Below are positions 1 through 13,294 of a stretch of DNA of 64,000 bases, one piece after another. The stretch covers positions 146,324,656-146,388,655 of the forward strand of contig CM039182.1 in the NCBI GenBank assembly GCA_008360975.2, written 5' to 3'. The number at the start of each line of letters is the position of its first letter. Positions within the stretch are counted from its first letter, which is position 1. The notes beneath the pieces are model-generated. The model saw nothing but the letters and a program-made list of their open reading frames with translations. It searched no databases and had not been told where the DNA came from. The position numbers and the translations under genes are program-made. The DNA comes from Lichenostomus cassidix. Taxonomy: Eukaryota; Chordata; Aves; Passeriformes; Meliphagidae.

Positions 1-1130
1 TCTGCTGGCAGGTCAGTCAGCTGCTTGTCTCTACAGGAGACACAAAGATTTTGGTTACTAATGGCTCACTTTTCTTTGCTGCTTCATGTGACATAAAAAA
101 ATCTGATTGCAAGCACTGCTCTATCCATCAGATTTGCCCTGCAAGGGTTTGTGAGATGACAGACTTCTGTGCAGCGAAGATTTCTATAGATTTGCCAAAT
201 ATGGTCCAGATACTCTTGTAGGGAAGCTGGTATGACATCTAAGAGATTCCTGAGAGCATTTCCAAAGTTTTAACACTGATGTGTCTTATAGCATTGATAA
301 TGAGAAATGAATTTTTATTTAATCACTCAGGACTTACATTGGGTCAGGAACTTTTTAACAAATGTATTTCTGATTGAACACTTACTGACTTTTCAGCCTG
401 TTGGTTTTCAAATCTGTTTTCAATATATTTATCTCTTATTAAAAGAATAGAAAGCACAGTATACTCATTTATTGAAAAGACTTAGCCAAACAAATATTTT
501 CTGAAATTCCTGGCATTTCCTTAATTTTTAAATAGACAATTGCTACTTCAAGTACATGGGATACTTTTAGAAAGACCTGTGCAGGTGTTTCCAGAAATTG
601 CAGAGGTACATGTGTTTAATTCTGGTAGGCAACATTTTCCTGGATCAATAACCTTGCAACACTTTAATTGTATTCTCCAGGCTCTGTTGGTGAAACTTAA
701 AATAGTTTAAAAATGGTAACGTTGTGTAACTAATCTGCAGCAGTACAAGTCAACATGATTCATACTTCCATTAAATTTTCTCAGCCTGGTAAATTTTCCT
801 ATTTTTAAATTTCTGTGGAAAGAAAGCTTGTCTGTGACACTATGAATGGGGTTATTCTGGGCTGCCTTCAGTGGAACACATCAAGATTTTTCATAATTGC
901 TAATTATACTAGAAGACTCATTTTGGTGCTTTAATTCAAAATGCTTTCCTGAATTCTGCCTGCTACGACACCTTGAGAGTGAATATGATGAAAAAGCAGT
1001 TCTAAATAACTGACTGCCCTTGAAAATCCTTGCCAGCGGATCAGGGTGGAGTTCATGCTCCTTTGCTGTAGAGCTGCAAACCTCCTGCCAGGGATGTGCA
1101 CAGGACAACCCCAGGTGCTGGGTCAGCACA

Positions 1131-1155
1131 GACAGACAGACAGACAGACAGACAC
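1131..1155. repeat. (CAGA)n microsatellite
   Basis: About six tandem copies of the tetranucleotide CAGA, ending in GACACAC. Seen directly in the sequence. It produces open frames with repeated Thr-Asp-Arg-Gln on one strand. Confidence 0.95.
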
Positions 1156-1787
1156 ACTGCCCCTCATGAGTGTTCAGGACCAGCAGCCAGGACTGCACTA
1201 ACTCTGTGCATGTTTGTGCCTCATATTCACAATGGCTGTTATCTATGTGCTTTCCTGTTTTCCCATCATTTTGTGCTACCTAATTAACGTCAACTCATTT
1301 TTCTTTTCCTGTGCTGTAAGAATCTTGGTTTTATTCCTTTTATTTCACCCTGTTTTCCTTTTTTTAATACCATTTTTTTCTTAATTTATCATTCATTTAC
1401 ATTTCAATTAACACTAGCTGTTTGTAAAAGCTACCCTGATGGGAAGTATGAAATAAATTATTGAAGTTAGTATAATCTGCACTTCCCATTACCACCTCAT
1501 TTACCTTAATGGCACTAAAAAGACTGTCGTTCTCAGTGCATCTCATGCTTCTAATAGGAATTCCCTTGGGAGCCAATCTCATGTGAATTACATATTTACA
1601 TATGGCATAGGTTTTGCTAGGTGATTATAGGCTGAGATTTAGAGTAATATCCTTTAAGGATGGCAGCTGCACAGAAAGCTGCCTTTCCAGAGTAAAAAGA
1701 TGACACTGCTTGATTCAAACAGCTAATATGCTGAAGAAGAGTCACCAAAAGTATTGCCAATTTATTGGGCACTTTCAAAGATCTCTG

Positions 1788-1812
1788 CTAAATAAATAAA
1801 TAAATAAATAAG
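1788..1812. repeat. (AAAT)n microsatellite
   Basis: Six near-perfect AAAT units followed by AAGTG. Short and isolated. No transposon body was recognised immediately upstream or downstream. Confidence 0.9.
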
Positions 1813-3304
1813 TGTATAATTTTTCTCAAGTTGAACTGAGGAAAAATATCATGAAACAACAGTCCTTTTGAAAAATTGTGTCCTGTTGTTTGGATAAACT
1901 AAAACTTGACTTATGTTTGTTTTTTTCATTTTTTAAAAATTTCTACATCTCCCTGTTGTTTTAATACTAAAATCTTCAAATAAATTTTAAAGCTGTATTT
2001 CAAAATATTTTTTAGTTGCAACTACCACCTTCCAGCTAAAGCTACTACCCTCGAACCCGAGTTTTGTCATGAAGATTTCAGTCTTTATTGTTCTTTTCAG
2101 AATGACAACACCCAGACGCTAACTAGGGTTCACAAGTAGATGCAGTAGAGCTATGTAACAAGAAACAGTCCCACTTCCAACAGCTTTTTGCAATATAAAC
2201 AAAACAGTAAAATCAGCAATATGGAAGGGAAGAAAAAGAGAAATATATAGTGACTTGTTAAATATGCAAATTTGGGAGGATAATCTGATTAGTAAACTAT
2301 GTAATTTTTCTATGTGTTTCAGGGTATCTTAGCTAACATCATTCAAAATATCTATGCACAGAACTGAGCAAACTGAGACCTGGGGAAGAGATTTTTCTTA
2401 TTTGCTGCTCCAGTCTGAGGAGAATGTGGTCTCTTTCAATGCCCAGCATCCATCTGTGGGGCTGCATCCATACTTTGAAATAGCAACATCCAAATTTCAC
2501 GATCTAGACGTTGCTACCACATGAAAGTTGGCCCTGGGCTACCCCTCATTGCCATGAGGCATCTTGTGACTTTGAGATATTTTTATTTCTATTTGTGTTT
2601 GTGACTTCCTCCCTCCCACATAAATATATTTTGAAGGCCAGTAAGTGGTGTTTTTATAATAAAGAGCTGATGTTGAACACTCCAGGGTACAATGACACCT
2701 TCCACTAGACCAGGTCTCCCTTTTTTTGAATTGCTATAAAGGAAAGGGATGTGCAAGAATTTCTACGTTTTCTGCTCCCAAGAATGAAAAAATATTATTT
2801 CATTAATAAATCAGTTTTTATGGGGCAGGTTCCTACTTCACACCATCCAAACCCATCATGTCAAGTCAGAACAGTTCCAGGCTTACTTCAGCATGAAAAC
2901 TCTACAGTTAGAATTTTGTCATTTACTGCAACACAAATCTCCGTGAAAAGCAATTTTACTTCCTGGAGTCACTCCAGGTAAAAATGGTTGTAAGTGAGAA
3001 AAGGGATCTTAGTCCTTTTGGTAACAATAAGATAAGGAATAAAAAGAAAAGAAAAATAAAAAGAAATAAGAGGAGAGGAAGAAAGAAATTGCAAACTAAG
3101 GCTTTCACATCTTTACAAAGACAGCCAAAAGTTAATGACCTAGCAGAGCTGATAACCTATGAGTGAATTCAACCTCATCTGCCTTTTTCAAATGAAAGAC
3201 ATGACAATAGCAATTGGTAATTTCTCCTTCACTCAAATGCTCTCAACTCAAGCCAGTTTTGTACTGCAAGCTTTTCTTAATGGTGGCTTCCAGACAAAGG
3301 CATC

Positions 3305-3503
3305 CCACACAAAGAGGGTGGTGAGGCTCTGGAACAGCTTGTGCAGAGAAGCTTTGGCTGTCCTATCCCTGGAATTGTTCAGGGCCAAGTTGGATTGGCC
3401 TTGGAGCAACCTGGTCTAGTGGAAAGTGTCCCTGCCCATGTCCAGGGGTTGGAACTGAAAGATCTTTAAAGATCAAACCCAAACATTCCTATGATTCTAT
3501 GAT
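3305..3503 (+). mobile_element. CR1 LINE, 5'-truncated 3' end
   Basis: The order of motifs is that of the CR1 3' terminal region: a gagggtggtgaggctctgg block, then a 'ccctggaattgttcagggcc' block, then gcaacctggtctagtgg, then gtgtccctgcccatg, then ggaactgaaagatctttaa. It ends in the CR1-type terminal repeat CTATGATTCTATGATG with no poly-A. About 200 bp remain of an element of several kb, which is the normal 5' truncation. It is inactive. Confidence 0.93.
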
Positions 3504-5014
3504 GACCCTCTCTAAATCTTCAGGGGCAGTCGTGTGAAGGAGAAAACAACTCATTCTGCTTCTGAAACCAAGTTTAGCAAACTCAGTGCCATGAGTTTCT
3601 CCAACAGAGAGTCTGTTTCCAGTTTTCTGGGGCTCTTCCTTCCACAGCACACATGTACTATCTTCCATTAAGGCTGGGACTGACACACCAGTCAAAACAA
3701 TTCACTGACTAATTTTAAACAAAAAGCTTGTTTACATGAATAATCATTACTGAATATGTCTAGCTATGAAAAGACTGCTCACAATAGTCACCTATTGTTG
3801 GAAGTCAATGCATTATGCATTGTTTGAACTAAATCAGGATCTACATTGCAGTGGATTAATCTAGCTGGTGTCTTGTGGATTTTTTTTCTCTTCCTGTTTT
3901 TGTAACCCATCTGCTAACTACAATAGGTTGCAGTTGTTAGGCTTCTTATGCTGGGAAGTTATTTATACCAGATGTTCATTTTCTGGAGTATCCTGAACAT
4001 AAAGCATTCTGTAATGAAAAACAAAATGTTAACAATTATATACCCAAACTTGGTGGACTAAAGATCATATTAAAATTCTGGAGTATGCCCTATGTTTAAT
4101 GCATTAGCTCTTTTTTCCATCAAGGGAGGCCTGAGGCAGACTAGGTTTCATTTTGCTCGAGGGAGAAAGGAAATATATTCATATCTCTAGCATTGTTCTT
4201 TCACTGTGTTTTGTCAAAAATAGCATTAATATAATAGAGTTACAGGGAGGACAATGAAAATACATAGGTCAGGGTTTTAGCTGGGATTCTGGAGATAGGG
4301 ATTGCCATGCAGGACTTTCAGTGAATTTTCAGCTGAGGTCAGCCCTGCCTTCCAATGAACAAATAACCCACTAAAAGAAAAAATAGAAATCATAACAAAA
4401 AAAAGAAGAAAACTCTCTTCTCTTAAAAAGCGAGACCGCTTTAACAGGGAAGATAAGCAAAAGACTGGATCTTCAGCTGCTATAAATTGATGCAGCTGCA
4501 TTATTAATTCTAGAGAGTTGCCTCTTTTCATAGCTTATCTCCCTCCATTAGTTTTGCTGAAAGCCATTGTTAATTTTCTGTGGCCTGACTTTGGGGGAGT
4601 ATAGCCTAGTTTGTAAAACTTCAGTGAACTCTTCCTGTCCACATTATTTAAGATGCTGTAGATATTCCCAAGGAATTTCTAAGGCTAGTAACAGGGAGGG
4701 AAGTAATCCCTGAGACTGGGCAAGCCAGAATTTGCAACTCATATCAATAAACTGTGATGGAGAGGGACTTACGTGATGGTTTTTTTATGTTATACAAGCC
4801 CCTTGTTGCAACTTTCCACCTTGAACTTCTTTCAAGATGTGAGAGGACAAATCAAGCAGTAATGGAGCTTTGAGAGAGCCAAGAGAAAGGGCAGCATTTG
4901 CTCTTCGTGGTGCTTCACAGGATTGAAGGCACAGGAGTAGCAGAGCATCCAGACAATTTTCCTGGCCGGTGTGTTTCACACAAGCTTTCATGCTATTTTC
5001 TAAACATGTGCTGG
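3504..5014. other. Noncoding stretch, nothing recognised
   Basis: AT-rich unique sequence. Open frames on both strands are under 90 codons and show no family resemblance. No repeat family was recognised by eye. Confidence 0.5.
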
Positions 5015-5153
5015 GACCTCATTGGAAGTGTTCAAGGTCAGGTTTAATGTGGCCCTAAGTGAGTTGGTCTAGAGGAAATTGTCCCTACTCATGACAGGGG
5101 GCTTGGAACTAGATGATCTTTAAGCTTCCTTCCAACCATTCTATGATTCTGTG
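5015..5153 (+). mobile_element. CR1 LINE 3' end fragment
   Basis: It carries ggaagtgttcaaggtcaggt, gagttggtctagagg, attgtccctactcatgac, ggaactagatgatctttaa and ccttccaaccattctatgat in the CR1 order, and ends at TCTATGATTCTGTGAG. It keeps only about the last 140 bp and is diverged. Confidence 0.9.
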
Positions 5154-6147
5154 AGTAATTAATTTTGGTTTTGTATAAACAAGAAATGAGCCAATTAAGC
5201 GCGGTGAAGTCTGGAATACACTCCTGGGATATGTAGTGTTAATCTAGCTTGCTGAGAGTAAATTTAAATCAAGAGGAAAAGTAGTTTTAACTTCTGCACT
5301 TCGAGAATTGTATAAAGTATGAGAAGATTTTAGTGACAAAATTTTTCTCTGTCTATTAGATCTTGCAAGTACATGTGCATGGAAACATCTTGAAAGCTGA
5401 TGTCTGTGTTGAAAGCAAAAGGTTACTTTCAGTTCACAATTTAATCAATTTAGTTTTATATGGTAATATTGCTAGTTTAAAAAGCAAACTGCCTGACATA
5501 CCTCAAGAGCTAATTTTTAGCACTGTTCTGTCTTCTAATTCATATGCTCTTAGCTTTTCTTTTTTGTGGATATCTCTTGGATGATCCTTCCCATTCAATG
5601 CACAGAGCTCACATTAAGATCAGTGAAAATTTCCTGCTTGGAACAAGTGCAGGATTAGCAATAGGTGCACTTCAATAGCTTTCCTTCACATTGGATAAAC
5701 CCTGCAAAGGTCAGATGCTTATCTGGAGCTTATCTGCCTCACCCAAGCCTCTGGAGGTTACTAAATATTGTAAACTGAACCTCTCTTTAAAAACTGATGC
5801 AACTTCCTAATCAAAACCTGACCAGAAATACCACAGGTAAAGATTTTCCAGCAGGATTTTTTCTTTTTTTCCCAGGTTCAAAAGGACCTGATAATGAAGC
5901 AGACAGTTATTTCATGTCCACAGAAAATACTTTATGAAATTCGGTTGTAAAGAAATTGGAGGGGTAAAGGGTGATATGAGAGTTTTCTCTACCTGAACAG
6001 ATTTAGCAGTCCTTATACAGGCCTGGACAGAAATATTTAATAAGACTGGAGAGCTTTTCCCAGTGTGATTTCATTTCTTTTCCTTAAATGATGTATCACT
6101 TCTCTTTATCCTCTGCTTGCTACCATCTATTGCAGTGCACCCGTACA

Positions 6148-6210
6148 GACACACACACACACATATACATTTACATTTACATACATATATATATATATAT
6201 ATATATGTAT
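6148..6210. repeat. Compound (CA)n / (TA)n microsatellite
   Basis: An ACACAC tract of about 16 bp is followed by TACATT units and then about 12 AT dinucleotides ending at ATGTATAA. It is a likely length-variable locus. Confidence 0.95.
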
Positions 6211-6765
6211 AATAATTGACTTGAATAAAACATTTTTTCCACTGTAAGACATACAGGCAGCAGTTCACTAGGTCTTTACAATTTGCAGTCAGACTGTGAG
6301 AAAATTATATTTTCCTCAAGCAAGGTTATTTCTTATAGTTCACAATTCTGCCTCCTACCAAAATAGCATTTTTTGATTTTCCAACAAATGAAAAAGAATA
6401 AAATAAAGATTAAGGGTGAAATGATGCAACTCACAAAATTAAATAAGCAGGTGTGATAATACAGTTGATAGTTGCAGAGCTGCTTTTCTAAGGCAGAAGG
6501 AAATAAAGGGTTGGAAAAATACTCTCTACAATTTTATTTTTTGCTCCTAGCTCTATCAAAGTGCTGCTTTCTCTCTATCTAACCCATTTATCTGTCTCAC
6601 AGTAAACACATCTGCTTATGCAGCCCTTTGCTCCCATATTTGTCTTCTTCCATCTTAAATTCATCAGTTCTGTATCAGAGTTCTGTGCAATGCAGAAGCC
6701 TAATCAGGTTCCCTTCAGTAGGCATTTTTGGTGGGTCTTGTTTTGTTTATTTTTTGCACAGTTGT

Positions 6766-6799
6766 TTGATTTCTTTTTACATTTGATTTCTTTTTACTT
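6766..6799. repeat. 17-bp tandem duplication
   Basis: Two adjacent copies of a 17-bp unit beginning ttgatttctttttac, differing only near their ends. It is probably a replication-slippage duplication. Confidence 0.75.
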
Positions 6800-7644
6800 G
6801 AATGTAAAAAATGGGTGTCATATTGTACATCATGGAAAGAGGAATAAAGGCCACTTGCTTTCCAGGTCCAGCCACTTCCAGGCCTGCTTTTCTTTGCCCT
6901 ATAAGCCTGAAGTTGATTCTCCATCCAGTGTTGCAAATTTCTGACATTCCTAAGAACACTCAACACCAACACTCACCTGCCTAGACTGAAGGTTAGGATC
7001 CTCTTGCCAACCAGGAGTTGCTTTTATGAAAATTTGGAGATACCTTGGAGGCATAATCAGAAAGTATGAATGGAAAAGACACCAAAGCTAAGTAGCACTT
7101 GAATGTTCCTTTATACTTGTAGTGCCTGCAGTCTTTTGGGAGACAAAAGACATGGTGGCCAATCCTCAGGCTATAACTGGCTGTTTGTCTTGCCTGATTC
7201 ACGCCAGATGTGTGCTTGGCCCTGCTCTGGTCTCTAGGAGGGCTGGATTCTCTGTCCTGGCTGTAAGGCTGCTCATCTTCATTTCAAAATATTCCATTTC
7301 AGTCTTTTTTTTGAGGTGGGCTGACAGCTCACAAGGTCTGCTGATAATCCATCAGAGTTGTCTGTCTCAGACCCATTTATAAATATTTTGGAGTTAATTT
7401 TAGCATGCAAATGTACTCATGGTACACATTTAGACATAGATTTATGTACTGGTCTACTGTAGTTAATGGCAGACAAAAGTCTTTCACACCTTTGAAGAGA
7501 AAGTATAAACCAAATTGATTAGAATTTGTTTGTCCCATTTTATAGAGAACTTAAAGGTCCATTTGTAATTTTTAATTATATAAAATTTATTAATGCATCC
7601 CATTTTGTCTTGAGATATTAATATCTACTTTTAAATTATTCTCA

Positions 7645-7678
7645 ACAAGAAGTCTTATCAACAAGAAGTCTTATCAAA
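7645..7678. repeat. 17-bp tandem duplication
   Basis: Two adjacent copies of the unit caacaagaagtcttat, seen directly. Nothing suggests a function. Confidence 0.8.
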
Positions 7679-9770
7679 AACACCAGAAATCCAATTTGAG
7701 AATGTTAATCCATAGCTGGAATTTTGCTTCAAGAAGACACCATTCAAAAAACATACTTGTTTCCAATATACCATTTAACAACTTATTGCATAGCCTATTA
7801 GAACTGAGGTTATAGCTATAGTTAATTTTTACAGAACTCTAGCTAATACTCCAGGGATATTAAGATATAGGCATGTAAGTAAATGTTCTGGCTTTTTTTT
7901 TTTCTTTTAATATGGCAAAATGCACTTGAAATGCTGATTTCTGAGAAATGTTTAGAGAACCCAGAATTCTTGGGGAATCTTCTTGTTTTGCAATTACACT
8001 AATTTACAAAATGTGACATCCATCCTCTGAAATTTTCCAGAAGGCTCTTTTTTTGCTCCTTTTTTTTCTTTTTTGCTACCACAATGACTTTCCAGTCATG
8101 TACTCTAGACATCTATAGACCTGCTCATCAAAAATATAAAGTAATATTTCTTGCTTATAATACTGCTTTCAAAAGAAAAAAACTTTAGAGTCCAACATTT
8201 TTTGTATTGAGTCTGACCCTTACCTTCCAGATCAAGATCCTTAGCTGTGCCAAATGTATATTTGCTACATAGGATAGGCAATTTAAGATTAGCTAAATAT
8301 GCTTTCCTTCAAAGGCAAAATTGTCTCTTTTTACTAAACAATCTTTGCTTCTCACTCCAATTAGCATTGTGGAGGACCTATAGCAGCAGTCATGATACAC
8401 TCAGGACAGGCATTTTAACCTGAGTTATTCCCTTGTGTTAGACCAAATTGCATTTAGTTAACTAAATTCCAACATAAAAAGGCAGTGCTCAACAGGTGGA
8501 AGTCAGGACAGGTGAGCTAGAAGGAATCCAGTTCCTAGAAATTTTCTCTGAGTATTCCACCAAAAATGGTTAACAGGATCTACTTGGGTGTGATGTGGAG
8601 GATTATATCCAGCATTTGGCATCGCAGGCAATGAAGTAGAGGGCACAGCTGAGTCCCTGCCGTGCACAAAGAACATCAATAAATGATTGAAAGAACTCAG
8701 TGAAGCACAACTGAAATGATAAAGGTGTTACAAAAGACCAAGTGCGAGACATTATTACAGAACCTCAAAATGAAGAGCTTTTAGGAAAAGGAGAGCACTT
8801 TTTGGTCTCTACATTAATACATATTAGATTATATGTATTATTATATATACATATTAGAAAATACATATACAATGTCACATCATAAGAATTTTTCATTCGT
8901 TCTCCACAAGATGCCAGGCAGTGAAGAACCTGGCTCATGTTAATTGTTTTTACTCTGGTGGGAAAGTAGTTTAGAATTTAATTGTGACTTAGTCAATGAC
9001 ATTCTCTAGAAATTACTCTAAAAACATAAGACACTTAATAGAGAAAAAGTTTATTCTCTGTAGAATGTCGGAGTCATCCAATGAAATTCAATAACAGGGA
9101 TCTAATTCTCTACTAAATACCAAATTAGAGTTTCAAGTGAAAAACAAATTATTAAATGCTACATATTTTCTGTCAGGTTTTATATAATTTTTCATTAAAA
9201 AATGTTTTAAAGCATGAAGCAGGAAGCCGGAATGATTCTAAATTATTTTAAATATGTTATCAATGTATTTTTAACTAACATTTTCTAGAAGTAGAATGTA
9301 GAAAAAGTTGTTTTTAAAAAAGAAAAATTGGTTAAATGGAAGTTTAATTCACTGCAGTAGCATTATGGTAATCTACATATAATTGTTATTTATTTTCCTA
9401 ATTTAGAAGAAAGTGAAGGACCGAAGAGTAATTTTTCCTATCCCATTTTTTTATTTCTAGTGTTTCTGAAAAGTGCTAAATTTTTGCCTGTTTGGTTTTG
9501 TTTTTTTTTATTTTTATGCAATATCAATCTCTGAGTTTTCTATAATCCTAATCCCATAATTGCTTCTTAAAATGTTATTTTAATATTTATTATCTATACT
9601 TGTTTTAAAATTTTAGTTCTTTCCACTGTTTCATTCCCATCTTTATTTACAAATTGGTTAGCCACAGGAATGGTAAGTAGACTAAGCAAGAGAACAGCAT
9701 GTGGATGTGATTGTTTAGTATAAACTTTCCTCTGAAAGGTCCAGATGTTGTGTAAGCAAAACCAGCCTGC

Positions 9771-9848
9771 CTTCCTTCCTTCCTTCCTTCCTTCCTTCCT
9801 TCCTTCCTTCCTTCCTTCCTTCCTTCCTTCCTTCCTTCCTTCTCTCTC
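9771..9848. repeat. (TTCC)n microsatellite
   Basis: About 17 near-perfect TTCC units followed by TCTCTCTC. It sits at the edge of the unidentified repeat at 9850-10190. An 11-bp direct repeat (tccagatgttg) flanks it at 9740-9750 and 9858-9868. On the minus strand it reads GGAA and creates a long Glu/Gly/Arg/Lys frame that is an artefact. Confidence 0.95.
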
Positions 9849-9849
9849 A

Positions 9850-10190
9850 GAGTTACATCCAGATGTTGACTCTTTCTTGCATTTCCTAATTTTCCAACAA
9901 TGAGCTAAGACAAAATCTGAAAACAATCATGCACACAGGATCAATTTGAATATTTGAGGAAGGTCCTGGTAAAGTACATATATTCCAGCCTGGAGTCTGG
10001 GGTAAAGAATCCCATACTGCAGGAGAGGAAAGGTCCCAGATGGGAAGGAGTCAGGTTATCACTGCTGGTGGATCTCCTGTAGCTCTCCCTCTTGCTGCAT
10101 GGCAATCCCAGCTCTCCCACACCACTAAGGGATGCCTGTGCAGCACAGATGATCCTAGGGAATGGTGTTACCAAGGAACCAGCACCACTC
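9850..10190 (-). mobile_element. Unidentified interspersed repeat, copy 1
   Basis: Read on the minus strand, this segment aligns almost without gaps to 56169-56514 on the plus strand, over about 340 bp. The landmarks are gtgctggttccttggtaaca, ccctaggatcatctgtgctg, gatccaccagcagtgataac, gggacctttcctctcctgca and ggaaatgcaagaa. By eye the copies agree at roughly nine positions in ten. I could not identify the family. There is no CR1 terminus and I saw no clear terminal inverted repeats or target duplication. It may be part of an LTR, a DNA transposon or a low-copy duplication. Both copies keep the same 77-codon frame open (9941-10174 here), which at this similarity can happen by chance. Confidence 0.75.
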
Positions 10191-13100
10191 TTGGCAAAAT
10201 TAGATTACCCTTTGAGATGTTGGAGGAATCAGGAAAAAGGAAGAAAAAAAGTACAATTTAAACCTCCTCATAGCTCCCAAATTCCTCCAAGTCCCCAGTT
10301 TCCACCAGAACACCAGAAACAGGATGGTGCTTAGCAGAACTGTGCAGTTGCTCTCAAATCCTGAGCATTGCTGCCAAAACTGATGGGTTTGTACAGCCTG
10401 AGGGTCAGCCCTGACCTCAATAACCCTACTGAACCCAATGAGTGCAGTTTGTGCCAAAACACAGTCCCTCACAATAATTAGTATTGCACACGCAGAAACA
10501 GATGCCTCCTCTCAGTGTGTTTCTTGTGACGGGCAGGATGAGAAGATATTGAATTACAATAAAATCCTATGACAGCAGTCTGCCTTGGGATCTTCTCTAG
10601 TGAATCTGTTACTTTTTTTTCTCATGCAGTGAGACGTTTTTGCAGTCAATGTTTGGCTTCCAAAAGGGTACTTAATTCTGTAACAAAGACAGGCAACCAT
10701 TCCCTGCTTGATTATTTTTTTATTTTTAACAATTTAGAACTGTAGACTAAATTGCATTACAGAGTCATTGTGAATGGCTTTCAGAGTAAAAAATTTTTAT
10801 CTCTCATACTTCTCTCTCCACAGGATATGTCCTGTTGAGTAGAGGTTTGTAACCATATAGTCAGAAGTACATACTAACTTAATTTACTGTTCCGAGCACT
10901 TCAGAGACATGGCTGCACTAAAATAAACAACATCAATTCAATTATTTCCTCTTATGTCACACTACAAACTTCATAAACATGTAAATTCAAAAATCTCCAT
11001 AAACACTTTAGTATTATGAATCACTGCAGGGTATCACAGCTGGTTACCTGCAGAAATTGTGTCTGGAACCTAGTCCATCACTTAGAGGCAGCAGCAGATG
11101 TTAAAGGGAAACTGTTTTATATAATCATCCCAAACGAAAAATAAAGAAAGAGAAGCAGCAAGATGCATAGCCAGACATTTTTGGCATCTGTTTGATACAA
11201 CATCAGGGATCTCAATTCTGTTAGTGATCCATACATGATTGGGAAAGATCATTCTGAAATGTGTTTGTTCCGAGCAGCATTGCTCTCAGGTTGTTGCATA
11301 TTCTGACTGTGAATTAGAAATGAGATTTTCACATGCACCAAAATGATGAGAAAGCTGCTTCCCACAGTCCTGCCTAGAGCTAGCACTGGATTCAGGTAAT
11401 ATTCTGTGGTCACCACCATCATATATCTGTTTTTACCTGGGATTGTTGCAGGATCCTTTGTCAGCTGGCTGCCTAAATCCCACTGCAGAGCTGTTGTATT
11501 TTCTGGTTTTCCAGACTCTATTTAGCATCCAGTTCCTGTGCTTAAAGGAACCCCCATGTAAGATGATTTATAGTGTTATTTGACAAACACCTGAACCTCT
11601 GACCCAGCATGGCAAGAGCTGTGTCCTGCAATGATGGATTGCAATCCAGCTGTTTGCCTGCTCTCAGACCAGGTTGGAGTGTTTTAGGCGACAGTCCTGT
11701 TACCCAGGCTTGGTCTGTGGAAGCTGACCCATCAAAAATGCCTCACATGCCATTTATATTTACTCAAAAAAGAGGTAGTGGAAGAATTTCTTTAACTCTC
11801 CAGCTCAACTACAGTTCTCCCTCTAAAAGAAACTCCCCTGGAGACTGTCTGAAGTCCTTCATGATGTACTGCTGACTCCAGGGGAACAAGGGATATCACT
11901 TTCTTGGGTTTGACATCTGCTTCTATTTATTTCCATCTGTATTTCTCTTTCTCCCATGAGTTCATGAAAAAACATTAATTTCGTATTGATGTACTTTTTA
12001 ACAACTAAAGTGAAGGTTTTCCTTCAGTAAGAAAAATCCTGAAAAATAAAATTATTGATAAATACAGTTCATGAAATACTTGTAAAAATATGCAGGAGAT
12101 AATTGCATATTTGATGTTGCACAATATTTAGGCATTCTGTGATACACACATAAAGAAAAAAAAGTACCAAAAATAGTTGAATAAATTGAAAATATAACTT
12201 TCCAGTCATTTAAGAGAGTGAGCTTAGAAAAAAGGTCATATCTAGTAGGAGCAAGTGGGTACCATCACCAACAAGGGATTCAGAAGTGTGCAACCTTCAT
12301 GTAACTGGTCTGTGCAGGTAAAATTGCATTTAAACCTGACCTATTTTTATCACTATCAGCGAGAAGGGAACATTAAAAGAAAACAAATAGATCTTGTATT
12401 TATGTCTTGAAACAATAATCTATTTAAGGTGGGGAAATATCCACTCATTCTGTGATAAAAAATTGTTATTATATTTTCTTTAATAAAACATAATATATTA
12501 TGATAAATAAACTATACTTAGACACTCATGGATGGACTGAGTGCATATTGATTAAAATATTTGCTGATTTTGCCTGATGAACTCCCAGGCCAAAAGTTTA
12601 CAGAGTGAAATTTTCCATTTACTGGCCAGTAGTTTACTTTAGCATTTCTCTGGTTTGAGAGCAGTGATATTTCTTTCCAATCTGTTGACATATTAAGGTT
12701 TGCCCACAAGGTTCTGCTCATTCCCATACTCAGGAAATTCACAATTCTAAGACAAAATAGCAGCAGTAGCACCACATAAACAATGCTAAGGGTTGCAACT
12801 TCAGCTCTGACACAGTGGGAATTCCCAGTAAAAGATGACTGAGCATGATGCTCAAATGAGCCTTTGGAGATTAGTTCTCAGAACTGGAGGCTGATTGCCA
12901 ACTCCTCTGTAGGTAGGGAAGTTTGAAAAAATCTGACTGCAGTCCTGAAAGTCACATTACCCACAGGTTATAGTCCAGGCCTTCAGCATCTGTAAATTAC
13001 AACTGTTGTACTGAAAATGGATGATGTTGATTGCACTTGCCTGTAGTTGTTTTTTTTTCCCTGATCTTATCTAAGCCATTAATTTCTGATGTATCTGCCT

Positions 13101-13217
13101 TATATATCCTTTTATATAAAATAGGTATAAAATTAAGAATATTTTTGGCCATTGATATCCTCTGTGTTCTACCAAATTGCTCTTTTTTTTGTTGGGCTTT
13201 CTTCTCTTCTTCATTAC
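10191..13217. other. Noncoding stretch, no gene recognised
   Basis: The first 300 bp (10191-10480) are less AT-rich than the rest and may continue the repeat next to them, but this part is absent from the second copy at 56 kb. The remainder is AT-rich unique sequence. Open frames are short. Confidence 0.5.
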
Positions 13218-13294
13218 GAGGAGAGAAGAGGAGAGGAGAGGAGAGGAGAGGAGAGGAGAGGAGAGGAGAGGAGAGGAGAGGAGAGGAGAGGAGA
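13218..13294. repeat. (GGAGA)n pentanucleotide array
   Basis: About 15 tandem units of a purine-only pentamer (GAGGA/GGAGA phase), nearly perfect. Overlapping Arg/Gly/Glu frames across it are repeat artefacts. It is an uninterrupted purine tract, so triplex (H-DNA) formation is possible in principle. Confidence 0.96.

Larger units (their letters stand above)
1..3304. other. Noncoding AT-rich stretch, no gene recognised
   Basis: No open frame here has a recognisable domain or codon-like continuity. The content is AT-rich unique sequence with two small microsatellites (annotated separately) and a purine-rich patch at about 3030-3110. That patch encodes a Lys/Arg-rich frame only because it is GAAA/AAGA-rich. 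Confidence 0.6.
5154..9770. other. Long noncoding stretch without recognised transposons
   Basis: AT-rich unique sequence. It holds a CA/TA microsatellite at 6148-6210 and two small tandem duplications at 6766-6799 and 7645-7678. No gene, LTR or CR1 fragment was recognised. Open frames stay below about 110 codons and lie on both strands of the same DNA, as expected by chance. Confidence 0.5.

Noticed and set aside
9594..9926. 110-codon minus-strand frame with repeated Glu-Gly-Arg-Lys
   Set aside because: It is the translation of the (TTCC)n/(GGAA)n microsatellite plus flanks.
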